64,000 nucleotides of DNA from Pirellulales bacterium (GTDB lineage: Bacteria > Planctomycetota > Planctomycetia > Pirellulales > JACPPG01), in assembly GCA_036490175.1 (NCBI GenBank), contig DASXEJ010000227.1, positions 1-64,000 of the forward strand, given 5' to 3'. Positions within the stretch are counted from its first letter, which is position 1, and each line of letters begins with the position of its first letter. Below the pieces are notes generated by a model. It saw only the letters and a list, made by a program, of their open reading frames with translations. It was not told the DNA's origin and ran no database searches. The translations under genes were made by a program, and so were the position numbers. Positions 9,679 to 18,099 of this stretch are shown here, piece by piece.

Positions 9679-10503
9679 ATGAAATTCGCCATTTGCAATG
9701 AGACATTCCTGGATTGGCCCTTTGAACGGGCATTTGGCTTCGCCCGCGAATGCGGTTACACGGGCATCGAGATCGCGCCCTTCACGATGGCGACCGATGC
9801 CAACGAGATCTCGGCCAGCCGCCGCAGCGAGGTCAGACGTCAGGCCGAGGCGGCCGACCTGCAGGTCGTTGGGCTGCACTGGTTATTGGCCAAGACCTCG
9901 GGCTATTACCTCACCAGCCCCGACGACGCGATCCGCCGTAAGACGGCCCAATACGTGCGCGACCTGGCGCACCTATGCCGCGACCTGGGGGGCTCGATCA
10001 TGGTGTTCGGTTCACCCCAACAGCGCAACTTGCTGCCGGGGGTGACCGAAGAACAGGGGATGGCCTACGCGACCGAAGTATTCCAGGCCGCCATGCCCAC
10101 GCTCGAAGAATTGGATGTGACGTTGGCCGTCGAACCTTTGGGCCCGGCCGATGGCAACTTCTTACTCACGGCCGACGCCGGCGCGAAGCTGGTAGAAATG
10201 GTGGGCTCGCCGCATTGTCGATTGCACCTGGATTGCAAGGCGATGGCCAGCGAAGCACGTCCGATTCCCGAGATCATTCGCCGCCACGCGTCGCTGCTGA
10301 TGCATTTTCATGCCAACGATGCGAACCTGCTCGGACCGGGATTTGGCACACTCGACTTTGTGCCGATCTTCGAAATGCTCGGCGAGGTCGATTACCGCGG
10401 CTGGGTCTCGGTCGAAGTGTTCGACTACAGTCCCGGCGTCGAACGGCTGGCAGGCGAGAGCATCGACTACATGCAACGCTGCGTGGCGGAATTGACCGGC
10501 TGA
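9679..10503 (+). CDS. Sugar phosphate isomerase/epimerase-like TIM-barrel protein
   Basis: The 274-residue protein matches the xylose-isomerase-like (AP endonuclease 2) barrel family. The opening strand MKFAICNETFLDWPFERAF and the GYTGIEIAPF block are typical. Metal-binding positions appear as VAVEPLGPADGNFL (Glu), LHLDCKAMA (Asp), HFHANDANLLGPGFGTLDF (His/Asp) and WVSVEVFDYSPG (Glu). Relatives isomerise or epimerise sugars or inositol derivatives; the substrate here cannot be told. AGGG precedes the ATG. A 13-base tandem repeat follows the stop. Confidence 0.87.
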   Translation: MKFAICNETFLDWPFERAFGFARECGYTGIEIAPFTMATDANEISASRRSEVRRQAEAADLQVVGLHWLLAKTSGYYLTSPDDAIRRKTAQYVRDLAHLCRDLGGSIMVFGSPQQRNLLPGVTEEQGMAYATEVFQAAMPTLEELDVTLAVEPLGPADGNFLLTADAGAKLVEMVGSPHCRLHLDCKAMASEARPIPEIIRRHASLLMHFHANDANLLGPGFGTLDFVPIFEMLGEVDYRGWVSVEVFDYSPGVERLAGESIDYMQRCVAELTG

Positions 10504-10505
10504 GG

Positions 10506-10544
10506 TGGGATCGCCACTGGGGATCGCCACTGGGGATCAGAGCT
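10506..10544. repeat. Short tandem repeat, 13-base unit, three copies
   Basis: Directly after the isomerase stop, the unit GGGGATCGCCACT occurs at 10506-10518 (one mismatch), 10519-10531 (exact) and 10532-10544 (diverged, ending AGAGCT). It lies between two convergent genes. Confidence 0.75.
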
Positions 10545-10567
10545 GGATCAGCACTGGGACGCCGATG

Positions 10568-10963
10568 TCAGCCGGCGCCAACCTTTAGCTCGGCCAGGTG
10601 CTGTGCGGTGCCGACCAGCCGGTCCCAGTTATCCGCGATGTATTCCGGTGGTCCACCGATCTGCGCCACAACCTGAGCCACCTGCTCGGTCGGCACCATT
10701 TCGATGGCATCCCAGGGACAAACCGTCAGATCGTAAGGGTCGCTCTTCTTACGCGCGATTCGCACGCAGACTTCGCACCCCACGCACCGCTCGATGTCGA
10801 TTTCGCACCAACTCTGCAGATTGAACATGCCGGGGAACTGTTGCACTTTGACGATGCAATCCACCGGGCAGACCTCTAGGCAAGCCTCGCAACCAGTGCA
10901 GTTGTCGGCATTGATGACAGCCAATTCTTTGGGGAGCTTCTTGCGCGGGCCTTGTTTGGCCAT
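10568..10963 (-). CDS. 2[4Fe-4S] ferredoxin with an insertion in the second cluster
   Basis: The 131-residue cytoplasmic protein has a first cluster motif CTGCEACLEVCP (Cys22, 25, 28, 32). The second is CVGCEVC (Cys60, 63, 66), but its fourth cysteine, in VCPWDAIEM, is at residue 82. About 15 residues separate the third and fourth ligands where ordinary ferredoxins have three. A C-terminal helical tail of about 40 residues follows. It probably carries electrons for a redox enzyme encoded elsewhere. GAGGACC about nine bases before the ATG supports this start. A possible 34-residue coding sequence ends just upstream, its stop lying inside this ribosome binding region. Confidence 0.88.
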   Translation of the reverse strand: MAKQGPRKKLPKELAVINADNCTGCEACLEVCPVDCIVKVQQFPGMFNLQSWCEIDIERCVGCEVCVRIARKKSDPYDLTVCPWDAIEMVPTEQVAQVVAQIGGPPEYIADNWDRLVGTAQHLAELKVGAG

Positions 10964-10976
10964 GGGGATCAGGTCC

Positions 10977-11081
10977 TCAAATCTCGATGTCCAGCGGCGG
11001 GGGCAGGGGGGCGTGCTCTGCCAAATCGCGGATCGTTTCCACCGTGCCAGCCATCGCCAGCAGCGGTAGACATCCAATCAT
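10977..11081 (-). CDS. Possible 34-residue leader or small protein upstream of the ferredoxin
   Basis: A minus-strand frame starts with ATG at 11081, encodes MIGCLPLLAMAGTVETIRDL and then AEHAPLPPPLDIEI, and ends in a TGA inside the ferredoxin's Shine-Dalgarno region. The arrangement would suit translational coupling. The frame stays open further upstream but without another ATG. Composition is plausible, but there is no homology evidence and no clear ribosome binding site. Confidence 0.3.
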   Translation of the reverse strand: MIGCLPLLAMAGTVETIRDLAEHAPLPPPLDIEI

Positions 11082-11298
11082 AGGGACAAATCGGGCGATC
11101 GCCAACCGCGCCGTGAGTCGTTCAGGGCAGAAATCGCTTGGCCCGCTGCCGGGCCGACATCCCGCGCGGCGTTATTAGCCGATCGCAACCGCCAGCCACG
11201 GAAAGGCTTCTACGCAGCGGCGGCCAGAACTATAATTCTGCCAATGACTTCAATCAAACGACTTGAACGCCATTTGTCGGCGACGGAGACGATCTAGC

Positions 11299-11880
11299 TT
11301 GCGGATCATTCAGTTTCCCCACCCCACCCTGCGGCGCGTATCGAAGCCGCTCCGCCGCGTCGATGACGAATTGCGGCGCATTGTTCGAGAGATGTTCGAC
11401 GTGATGTACGAGGCCAAGGGCATTGGACTGGCCGCCAACCAGGTCGACCTCCCCTATCGGCTATTCGTCCTCAATCTAATGGGCGATCCGGCCGAGCCTA
11501 GTGCCGAGCGCGTGTTCCTGAATCCGGTTTTGAGTCAGCCCAAGGGGTCTGCCGAGTCCGAGGAGGGATGTTTGAGCCTACCCGGCTTATATGCCCCGGT
11601 CCGCCGTCCCGAGCAAATAACCATTAGTGCTTACGACCTGGCCGGTAACGAGATCGACGAGACGATCGAGGATTTGTACGCGCGTGCCGCGCAACACGAG
11701 ACCGATCACTTGAACGGCGTACTGTTCATAGATCGACTAAGTCCGACGGTTCGCTTGGCGATCAAGGATTCGCTGGAAGAGTTCGAAATCGAATTTGCCG
11801 ACCGCCGCCAGCGCGGTGAGATTCCCGACGACGAGCGCATTTCCGCCCGCCTGGCGGAACTGGAAGAACAGCGCACCTGA
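11299..11880 (+). CDS. def: Peptide deformylase
   Basis: The product (about 193 residues) removes the formyl group from the N-terminal methionine of new proteins. All three family motifs are present: GIGLAANQV at residues 41-49, EGCLSLPG with the metal ligand Cys91, and QHETDHLNG with ligands His133 and His137 and catalytic Glu134. A TTG at 11299 is preferred because GGAGA lies upstream and MRIIQFPHPTLRR is the usual family start; a TTG at 11263 would add twelve basic residues. The acidic C-terminal helix is somewhat longer than usual. fmt lies 155 bases downstream, the common def-fmt arrangement. Confidence 0.95.
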   Translation: MRIIQFPHPTLRRVSKPLRRVDDELRRIVREMFDVMYEAKGIGLAANQVDLPYRLFVLNLMGDPAEPSAERVFLNPVLSQPKGSAESEEGCLSLPGLYAPVRRPEQITISAYDLAGNEIDETIEDLYARAAQHETDHLNGVLFIDRLSPTVRLAIKDSLEEFEIEFADRRQRGEIPDDERISARLAELEEQRT

Positions 11881-11914
11881 TTGAAATATTGGGCGGCAGC
11901 GAGGATCGGAGCAT

Positions 11915-11978
11915 TTTCCCATCTCCCCTTGCGAGAGAGGGTGATCGGCCGCAGGCCGATCGGGTGAGCGGGGGGAGG
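11915..11978. repeat. REP-like palindromic element between def and fmt
   Basis: The def-fmt gap contains a nested inverted repeat. The core GATCGGCC-GCA-GGCCGATC at 11943-11961 is perfect over eight pairs. It is flanked by CTCCCC (11923-11928) and GGGGAG (11972-11977), which also pair. The wording (TCTCCCCTTGCGAGAG... GGGTGAGCGGGGGGAG) resembles widespread REP-type intergenic repeats. Only one copy was noticed in this window. Confidence 0.6.
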
Positions 11979-12035
11979 CACTCCGACAGTTCACCGGCAC
12001 CCCACACTTCGCCTTCGGACTGAGAGCAAGCGGCC

Positions 12036-13025
12036 ATGCGACTTGTCATGTTTGGCACCGGACCATTTGCCGCCCCGACGTTTCGCGCGCTGTACGAAAC
12101 ATCTCACCAGGTCGTGGCCTTGGTCACACAACCACCGCGGGTCGTACGCGGCAAAGTCGTGGCAGCAGACAGCCCATTGCGCGACGAGGCAGTCCGACGT
12201 GGCACGCCCATTCTCGATCCCGAGGACATCAACACCGCCGAGTCGCAATCGCGACTGGCCGAATGTGATGCCGAGCTGTTCGTGGTGGCCGATTATGGGC
12301 AAATCCTTTCGGCCGAGACACTGGGGCTGGCACGGCACGGTGCGATCAACCTGCACGGCTCACTCTTGCCGAAGTACCGCGGCGCGGCTCCGATCAATTG
12401 GGCGCTCTACAAAGGAGAAACAGAAACGGGCGTGAGCGTGATTCACATGACGCCGCGTATTGATGCCGGTCCAGTACTGGCTCAAGCCAAGCTCACTATT
12501 GACCCCGACGAAACGGCCGTGGAGTTGGAAACGCGGCTGTGCGAACTTGGTGCCCCGCTGGTTTGCCATGTGATCGAGGCGATCGTCGCCGGATCGACCG
12601 CTTCGCTACCGCAAGATCTGGCCCTGGCGACCAAGGCCCGCCGACTGCGCAAAACGGACGGCGCGATCGATTGGTCGCGCACACCCGCCGAAATTAAGAA
12701 TCAGGTGCGGGCACTGCAACCCTGGCCGAGAGCCTACACCGACTGGCTGCGGACCTCGGGCAGCCCGTTGCGTCTGATTATTGGGCAGGCGCAGGCCGTC
12801 GAATACATGCAGCCATCTACGTCCTCAAGGGCGAAGGACGCAGAGCCAGGGGAGGTTCTCGTTGCCGACAAGCAGAACTTTTTCATAGCGTCTGGCCATG
12901 GCGCGGTGGCGATCTTGCGAATACAACCGGCAGGTCGGCAGATGATGTCCGCCGCCGACTTCCTTCACGGTCATCCGATCCGCGTGGGTGACCGATTGGG
13001 TCTAGCGGAAGAGCCGGCGGCATAG
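12036..13025 (+). CDS. fmt: Methionyl-tRNA formyltransferase
   Basis: This 329-residue enzyme transfers a formyl group from 10-formyl-tetrahydrofolate to initiator Met-tRNA. The start MRLVMFGTGPFAAPTFRAL is typical. Catalytic residues are in INLHGSLLPKYRGAAP (Asn105, His107) and RIDAGPVL (Asp143). The C-terminal tRNA-binding domain is present (PWPRAYT, ADFLHG). Length is normal. It follows def in the same direction with a palindromic repeat between them, so it may be co-transcribed with def. glyA further downstream supplies one-carbon units. Confidence 0.96.
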   Translation: MRLVMFGTGPFAAPTFRALYETSHQVVALVTQPPRVVRGKVVAADSPLRDEAVRRGTPILDPEDINTAESQSRLAECDAELFVVADYGQILSAETLGLARHGAINLHGSLLPKYRGAAPINWALYKGETETGVSVIHMTPRIDAGPVLAQAKLTIDPDETAVELETRLCELGAPLVCHVIEAIVAGSTASLPQDLALATKARRLRKTDGAIDWSRTPAEIKNQVRALQPWPRAYTDWLRTSGSPLRLIIGQAQAVEYMQPSTSSRAKDAEPGEVLVADKQNFFIASGHGAVAILRIQPAGRQMMSAADFLHGHPIRVGDRLGLAEEPAA

Positions 13026-13129
13026 CAGTCGTTTGCTGTGCTTCGCGACCGCGACTCAGCTTTTCGCCTCTTGCTGAAATGAGTCGCAATAGCGACCATA
13101 TCCGCGTTTCTACGGGACCTGGCGCCTCG

Positions 13130-13457
13130 CTAGTCGCTAGTTATGCTCGGAAGGTTTACAAACGCGGACGGCCGCCGCCAATTCGATATCGATCCCGCGC
13201 CTTTCCATCCAATAAAGGCTATGAATTCCAGAACGGGGCCGCTGAGTTTCGGATTCGGGAAGCGGCTAACGTAAGCAGCGCCAATCATCGGGTATACGCG
13301 TACGCGATTGTCAGTCGCTGTAATTTGTCCCGGCACCGCGACGAGACGTTGCGTACGGCCGGCACGCGAGCCCCCAGGCCAATATTGCCACCACGACCAA
13401 GATCTCGCCGATCCCGAATTGGAACCAGCGGCGGTAGGTGGGCGTGATCGTGGGCAT
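13130..13457 (-). pseudogene. Frameshifted small membrane protein gene
   Basis: From an ATG at 13457, one frame encodes MPTITPTYRRWFQFGIGEIL followed by VVVAILAWGLACRPY and stops at 13311 after 48 residues. The RRWFQF-hydrophobic segment is the N-terminal membrane pattern seen in many small planctomycete proteins. A second minus-strand frame covering the next 180 bases continues with protein-like sequence (RFPNPKLSGPVLEFIAFIGW) down to 13130. Together they read as one small membrane protein interrupted by a frameshift near 13310-13330. Alternatives are a genuine 48-residue protein with no continuation, or a sequencing error. No ribosome binding site is obvious. Confidence 0.42.
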
Positions 13458-13715
13458 TGATTAATTATAATGCTGTAGCGCCGACGGCGCATATATAAAG
13501 CCCCGGGGACGCCCATGTGCCGGGGCTCGATTGCTCGACCTCGTATTACCCGATCTCATTGAGATCGCCGAATTCCGCGTGTTCAGACGCTACCCGCCAG
13601 TCGCGGCGTTTGACGAACCACCCATCGGTCCGGAGAATAGATCGCTTCGCTGCGCCGCATCGGGCACTTCTGGGCCGGCGCTGTTGTTTCACGCCTGAGG
13701 AGGTCGCGGACCACG

Positions 13716-14969
13716 ATGAATTGGATTGAGCAAGAAGACCCCGAAGTTTGGGCCGCCATCGCTGGCGAGATCAAGCGCCAGGAAGACGGTCTGGAGATGA
13801 TTGCCAGCGAGAATTACACCAGCCCCGCCGTGATGCAGGCCGTAGGGAGCGTGCTCACGAACAAATACGCCGAGGGGTATCCCGGCCGGCGCTATTATGG
13901 CGGCTGCGAGTGGGTCGACGTGGTCGAGGATCTGGCCCGCGATCGCGCGAAGCAACTGTTCGGCGCCGAACACGCCAACGTGCAACCACACTCGGGCAGC
14001 CAGGCCAACTTGTGCGTTTACCTGACGGCGCTCGACGTGGGTGACACCGTGCTGGGGCTCGACCTGGCCCATGGTGGTCATCTCACGCACGGTATGAAGC
14101 TGAACATTTCGGGCCGGCTCTACCATTTCCATAGTTATGGCGTGCGGCGCGACAATCACCGCATCGACTTCGACCAGGTGGCGGCTCTTGCGCGCGAGCA
14201 CAAGCCAAAGATGATCGTGGCCGGAGCCAGCGCCTACCCGCGCGAGATTCCGCACGACAAGTTCGCCCAGATCGCCCGCGATTGCGGCGCGAAGCTGTTT
14301 GTCGACATGGCACACTACGCGGGCCTGGTGGCGGCCGGTTTGCACAACAGCCCCGTCCCCTTGGCCGATTTTGTGACCACGACCACGCACAAGACACTCC
14401 GTGGCCCGCGCGCCGGGTTGACTATGTGCAAGGCCGAGTATGCCAAGGACGTGGATCGCAACGTGTTCCCCGGCATCCAAGGGGGACCATTGATGCACGT
14501 CGTGGCAGGCAAAGCCATCTGCTTCGGCGAGGCCCTGCGTCCCGAGTTCAAGCAATACGCGCAGCAGATCATCGACAACGCCAAGGTCCTGGCCGAGGCG
14601 CTGTTGGCCGGTGGCGTGCGATTAGTAAGCGGTGGGACCGACAATCATCTGATGCTGGTCGACGTTACGCCACTGGGCCTGGGGGGCAAGAAGGCCGAAG
14701 AGACGCTCGATCGTTGCGGTATCACGGTCAACAAGAACATGATTCCCTTCGACGAACGCAAGCCCATGGACCCTTCGGGCATTCGTGTCGGCACGCCGGC
14801 GCTGACGACGCGCGGCATGGGCCGGGACGAAATGCGGAAAATCGGCGGCTGGATGATCGACGCGCTCAAAGGGGCTGACGACGCTAGCGCTACGAGCCGG
14901 GTGCGCCAGCAGGTGTCGAGCCTGTGCGAGTCGTTCCCGGTGCCAGCCGCGTGCTTGCCCACGGCCTAA
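13716..14969 (+). CDS. glyA: Serine hydroxymethyltransferase
   Basis: The 417-residue PLP enzyme interconverts serine and glycine and loads tetrahydrofolate with a one-carbon unit. Typical blocks are [45 protein letters not shown] and the PLP lysine in [12 protein letters not shown] (Lys226). The C-terminal [15 protein letters not shown] block is intact. A strong GAGGAGG precedes the ATG. Upstream (13458-13715) are two short GC-rich hairpins and a TATAAT-like hexamer, but nothing matching a glycine riboswitch. Confidence 0.97.
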   Translation: MNWIEQEDPEVWAAIAGEIKRQEDGLEMIASENYTSPAVMQAVGSVLTNKYAEGYPGRRYYGGCEWVDVVEDLARDRAKQLFGAEHANVQPHSGSQANLCVYLTALDVGDTVLGLDLAHGGHLTHGMKLNISGRLYHFHSYGVRRDNHRIDFDQVAALAREHKPKMIVAGASAYPREIPHDKFAQIARDCGAKLFVDMAHYAGLVAAGLHNSPVPLADFVTTTTHKTLRGPRAGLTMCKAEYAKDVDRNVFPGIQGGPLMHVVAGKAICFGEALRPEFKQYAQQIIDNAKVLAEALLAGGVRLVSGGTDNHLMLVDVTPLGLGGKKAEETLDRCGITVNKNMIPFDERKPMDPSGIRVGTPALTTRGMGRDEMRKIGGWMIDALKGADDASATSRVRQQVSSLCESFPVPAACLPTA

Positions 14970-15121
14970 CCGATATCGCGTTGGGCGACAGTCGATGGAT
15001 CGCGTGAGTGGGCCCATTCTCGGATCAACCCGCGCGCCGCTATAATCTCGCAACGGCCGACGGGCCGGCCAAGCATCGCCGGACGAGTCCACATCCACAC
15101 GTGGGAGGGAATCCAACACCG

Positions 15122-15577
15122 ATGGCTGTCGCGCGCAAGAGTCGAATCCTGATTGCCGACGACAATCAGACCAATGTCGAGCTGCTGGAGGTTTATCTCA
15201 GCGGCCTGAACTGCGAGATGGCCGTGGCCGTTGACGGCCGCGACACGCTCGAAAAGGTGGCGTCGTTCAAGCCGGATCTAATCCTGCTCGACATCATGAT
15301 GCCCAAGCTGAGCGGCTTTGAAGTCTGTAAGCAGCTCAAGGGAAGTCCCGATACCAAGGGAATCATGATCCTTATGGTGACGGCGCTGAATGAATTGGGA
15401 GACATCGAGCGGGCCGTGAATGCCGGCACCGACGACTTTCTTAGTAAACCGGTCAACAAGCTCGAGCTGTTGAAGCGGGTCGAAATCATGCTCCGGCTCC
15501 GCCACGTCGAAGACGAGGTCGAGCGGCTGCGTCGTTATATCGAGGGCATGGAAGACTCGACGGGTCCCGGCGCCTAG
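15122..15577 (+). CDS. Single-domain response regulator
   Basis: The product is a 151-residue CheY-type receiver. The acidic pocket is Asp13/Asp14 (ILIADDN), the phosphoacceptor is Asp57 (LILLDIMMPKLSG), and the switch residues are Thr87 and Lys109 (FLSKPV). After the receiver there is only a charged helix (about residues 118-151), with no DNA-binding or output domain. The ATG at 15122 is preferred because GGGAGGG precedes it and the receiver begins there. No histidine kinase is encoded in the window. It follows glyA on the same strand after 152 bases, but a link is not shown. Confidence 0.92.
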   Translation: MAVARKSRILIADDNQTNVELLEVYLSGLNCEMAVAVDGRDTLEKVASFKPDLILLDIMMPKLSGFEVCKQLKGSPDTKGIMILMVTALNELGDIERAVNAGTDDFLSKPVNKLELLKRVEIMLRLRHVEDEVERLRRYIEGMEDSTGPGA

Positions 15578-15760
15578 GCTGTGCGTCGCCAGAGCGGGTC
15601 GCTCGCGAATCGGCGCCGCTTGATTTCACGCGCCGGTCGACTTATCGTGCGGCTGGAGCCTGGCCACGCGACCGTGACTTAGCGGGGCCAGGCCAAGGCT
15701 GCTGCCGGTTCTGGCTGGCACTCGCCATCGAGTCACGCCCACTGCTTGGGAAATCCTCTC

Positions 15761-16726
15761 ATGAACGTCCTACTAAGATTTCACTTTCCGTGCCTGCTGC
15801 TGGCCCTGTTGATGGCTTTGGTCCCGGTCACTAGCTCGTTAGCCGCGGAGCCGGTCGCGAAAACAAAAAAGGTTCTCTTCATCGGCATCGACGGTTGCCG
15901 CTTCGACGCGGTGCAGGCTGCCAACGCGCCGAACCTCGATCGCTTGATGGCGGAAGGATGCTACGACGCGGATTGCCAAATCCTGGGCGATCGTTTCACA
16001 GGCAACGACACGATCAGCGGGCCGGGCTGGTCGAGCATTCTGACCGGAGTGTGGGCCGATAAGCACGGGGTGCTCGACAACGATTTCAAAGTTAAACATT
16101 ACGACCAATACCCGCACTTCTTTGCCCGTCTGAAGGAAGTGCACCCCGCGGCGCAGACGGCGTCGGTGGTAAGTTGGATTCCGATCCAGCAGCACATCGT
16201 TAGCGCGGCCGATCAGGCCAAGTTGTATCCGCCCATTGGCAAGGATTACACCGCCTCGGACGTCATGGCTGCCAAGGCCGCTGCCAAGATTCTCACCGAG
16301 AGTGATCCAGAGGCTCTCTTCATCTATATCGGCCAGGTCGACGAAACCGGGCATAAAGACGGTTTCCATCCAACGGTGCCCACGTATATCAAGGCCATCG
16401 AAAACGCCGATGCCTGCGTGGGGACGGTGCTGGATGCCGTCAAGGCGCGGAAAACGTTCGACAAGGAAGATTGGCTGGTGCTCGTTACCGCGGACCATGG
16501 CGGCAAAGGAACCGGTCACGGCGGCGGCCACAATGTGCCCGAGATTCGCAATAGTTTCGTTATCGTCAGTGGGCCGGCTGCCAAGCAGGGACCGCTCGAC
16601 GAGCAGACGTACCTGGTGGATGTGCCGGTCACGGCACTCGCCCATTTGGGAATCTCGGCCGATCCAAAATGGAATCTCGACGGACATCCGATCGGGCTGA
16701 AGGAGAATGCCGCGGCCGCCAAGTAG
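15761..16726 (+). CDS. Secreted phosphodiesterase/nucleotide pyrophosphatase-like protein
   Basis: The 321-residue protein has an N-terminal signal peptide (LLLALLMALVPVTSSLAAE) and an alkaline phosphatase-superfamily core. The first metal strand is VLFIGIDGCRFDAVQ, the nucleophile region is NDTISGPGWSSILTG, and the later metal ligands are in QVDETGHKDGFH and TADHGGKGTGHGGGH. This matches type I phosphodiesterase/NPP-like hydrolases, which cleave phosphate mono- or diesters outside the cytoplasm. The substrate is unknown. The ATG at 15761 starts the signal peptide directly. Confidence 0.85.
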   Translation: MNVLLRFHFPCLLLALLMALVPVTSSLAAEPVAKTKKVLFIGIDGCRFDAVQAANAPNLDRLMAEGCYDADCQILGDRFTGNDTISGPGWSSILTGVWADKHGVLDNDFKVKHYDQYPHFFARLKEVHPAAQTASVVSWIPIQQHIVSAADQAKLYPPIGKDYTASDVMAAKAAAKILTESDPEALFIYIGQVDETGHKDGFHPTVPTYIKAIENADACVGTVLDAVKARKTFDKEDWLVLVTADHGGKGTGHGGGHNVPEIRNSFVIVSGPAAKQGPLDEQTYLVDVPVTALAHLGISADPKWNLDGHPIGLKENAAAAK

Positions 16727-16856
16727 GCGGCTGGCAGCCCAAAATGTCGAAATGCACGGAAGCGAGTTAACGGGCGCCGGCGGTACTCGACCTGGATCCT
16801 GATCGCGCCGCGGAAGTGTTTACCTATGACGATGACAAAACCGGGAGAACAGTAAC

Positions 16857-17159
16857 GTGCTTGTGCATAACGTCTATTTCACATTAAAGGATCCGGCGCC
16901 CGAGGCTATTCAGAATTTGATGGCCGAGTGCCGCAAGTATCTGACCGATCACCCGGGCGTGGCCTATTTCGGTGTCGGCACGGTGGTTCCTGATTTAGAT
17001 CGACCGGTGAACGTGCGCGACTTCCATGTCGGCTTGCACATGGTCTTTGCTGATCGCAAAGCCCACGACGTGTACCAAGTCCACGAACGTCACAAGAGCT
17101 TCATCGAGAAGAACAAAGACACCTGGCAGCAGGTGCGGGTCTTCGACAGCGACGTTTAG
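16857..17159 (+). CDS. Cytoplasmic Dabb-domain protein
   Basis: The 100-residue product is a stress-responsive alpha/beta-barrel (Dabb) domain. It starts LVHNVYFTLKDPAPEAI, has the central HPGVAYFGVGTVVPD and ends FDSDV. These small ferredoxin-like folds usually form dimers; their biochemical role is unclear. The GTG start is supported by GGGAG nine bases upstream. A secreted paralogue with the same HxVYFxLK and RVFDxDV ends lies at 57504-57950. Confidence 0.85.
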   Translation: MLVHNVYFTLKDPAPEAIQNLMAECRKYLTDHPGVAYFGVGTVVPDLDRPVNVRDFHVGLHMVFADRKAHDVYQVHERHKSFIEKNKDTWQQVRVFDSDV

Positions 17160-17249
17160 AAATGATGAATGCGGAATTCAAAAAGATGAATGACGAGCGG
17201 GACGGCCGACCCGTAAGGCTCATCGTTCAGCATTTCTCATTCACCATTT
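17160..17249. repeat. Imperfect inverted repeat between convergent genes
   Basis: AAATGATGAATG at 17160-17171 pairs with CATTCACCATTT at 17238-17249 (one mismatch). Inside it, ATGAATGACGAGC (17186-17198) pairs imperfectly with GCTCATCGTTCAG (17218-17230). The element fills nearly the whole gap between the Dabb gene and the arginine dihydrolase-like gene. It could end transcription from both sides or be a remnant of a small repeat. There is no long T tract. Confidence 0.5.
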
Positions 17250-17253
17250 GCTT

Positions 17254-18099
17254 TCACGCCGCGGCGGGCGTTGGTTGATTGCGCCAGCTGGCGGCGTCTT
17301 CGCCGTCGAGCCGCAGGGTCAGGCACTTGGCGCTGCCACCGGCCTTTACGAACTCGTCGAGCGGCATCTCACGTGGCGAGAAGCCACGGTCCGATAGCGC
17401 GCGATGAAGTTCGGGGCAGCCGGTATTCGTGATCACGGTAGGTCCTACGACCACGGCGTTGCAAGCAAATCGTTGCGCTTCGGCGCGACTGACTGGGACC
17501 AACTTCGGCACCAGCTCCTTCAATACCGCGGCACCGTAGGCGTCGAACGCGCCCGGATAATAAATGGCCACGCCGGGCGCGAGAGGGCAGAAGCATGTGT
17601 CGAGATGGTAGTAGTAAGGATCGACCAACTCCAGCGGAATCACGCGGCAGCCGAGCCGGGCACCGATCCATTGATGGGCCTGCGCATCGCTGCGCAGACG
17701 GTAGCCGGCAAACAGTGTGTCGCCGCAAAACAGCGCGTCCCCCGCGCCTTCGAAATTAAAGCCCGCCGGAATGTGCTCCACGCGAAATTCGTGATCGGTA
17801 AGCCAGCCCTCGTCGTGCGGTTCCTCCCCCTGACGCTCGCTGTGCCGAAAGCGCGCCAACAGGGCCACATCGTGATACAACAACGCTGCGTTGGCAGTAA
17901 ACACAAGGTCCGGCAGGCCCGGCACTGGCGACATCGTGATCACGTCTGCCCCGGCCGATTCGATCGTCGTTTTCAACGATTGCCATTGGGTACAAGCGGC
18001 CGCATGATCGCTCGGACGTTCGCGGTGCATCCAGGCGTTGATCTCGTATTCGATTCCGTAAAACTCAGGCGAGCACATCAAGATGCGTGGTTGCGTCAT
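17254..18099 (-). CDS. Arginine dihydrolase-like (guanidino-group modifying) enzyme
   Basis: The 281-residue protein belongs to the amidinotransferase/DDAH-type guanidine-modifying superfamily. The catalytic cysteine is Cys259 in GGSAKCLTLRL, the histidine is His165 in YYYHLDTCFCPL, and acidic residues sit in NFEGAGDALF (Glu117, Asp121). It resembles the N-terminal half of cyanobacterial ArgZ/AgrE, which turns arginine into ornithine, CO2 and ammonia. Asn21 and Asn70 fall where that family has asparagines reported to matter for the second hydrolysis. Its start overlaps the stop of the upstream gene (ATGA at 18096-18099), implying translational coupling. A DDAH or plain arginine deiminase activity is the alternative. 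Confidence 0.85.
   Translation of the reverse strand: MTQPRILMCSPEFYGIEYEINAWMHRERPSDHAAACTQWQSLKTTIESAGADVITMSPVPGLPDLVFTANAALLYHDVALLARFRHSERQGEEPHDEGWLTDHEFRVEHIPAGFNFEGAGDALFCGDTLFAGYRLRSDAQAHQWIGARLGCRVIPLELVDPYYYHLDTCFCPLAPGVAIYYPGAFDAYGAAVLKELVPKLVPVSRAEAQRFACNAVVVGPTVITNTGCPELHRALSDRGFSPREMPLDEFVKAGGSAKCLTLRLDGEDAASWRNQPTPAAA

Noticed and set aside
13458-13715. Possible glycine or folate riboswitch upstream of glyA
   Set aside because: Hairpins AGCCCCGG/CCGGGGCT (13499-13527) and GCGCC/GGCGC are present, but no conserved riboswitch core could be matched and the order of elements does not suggest one.
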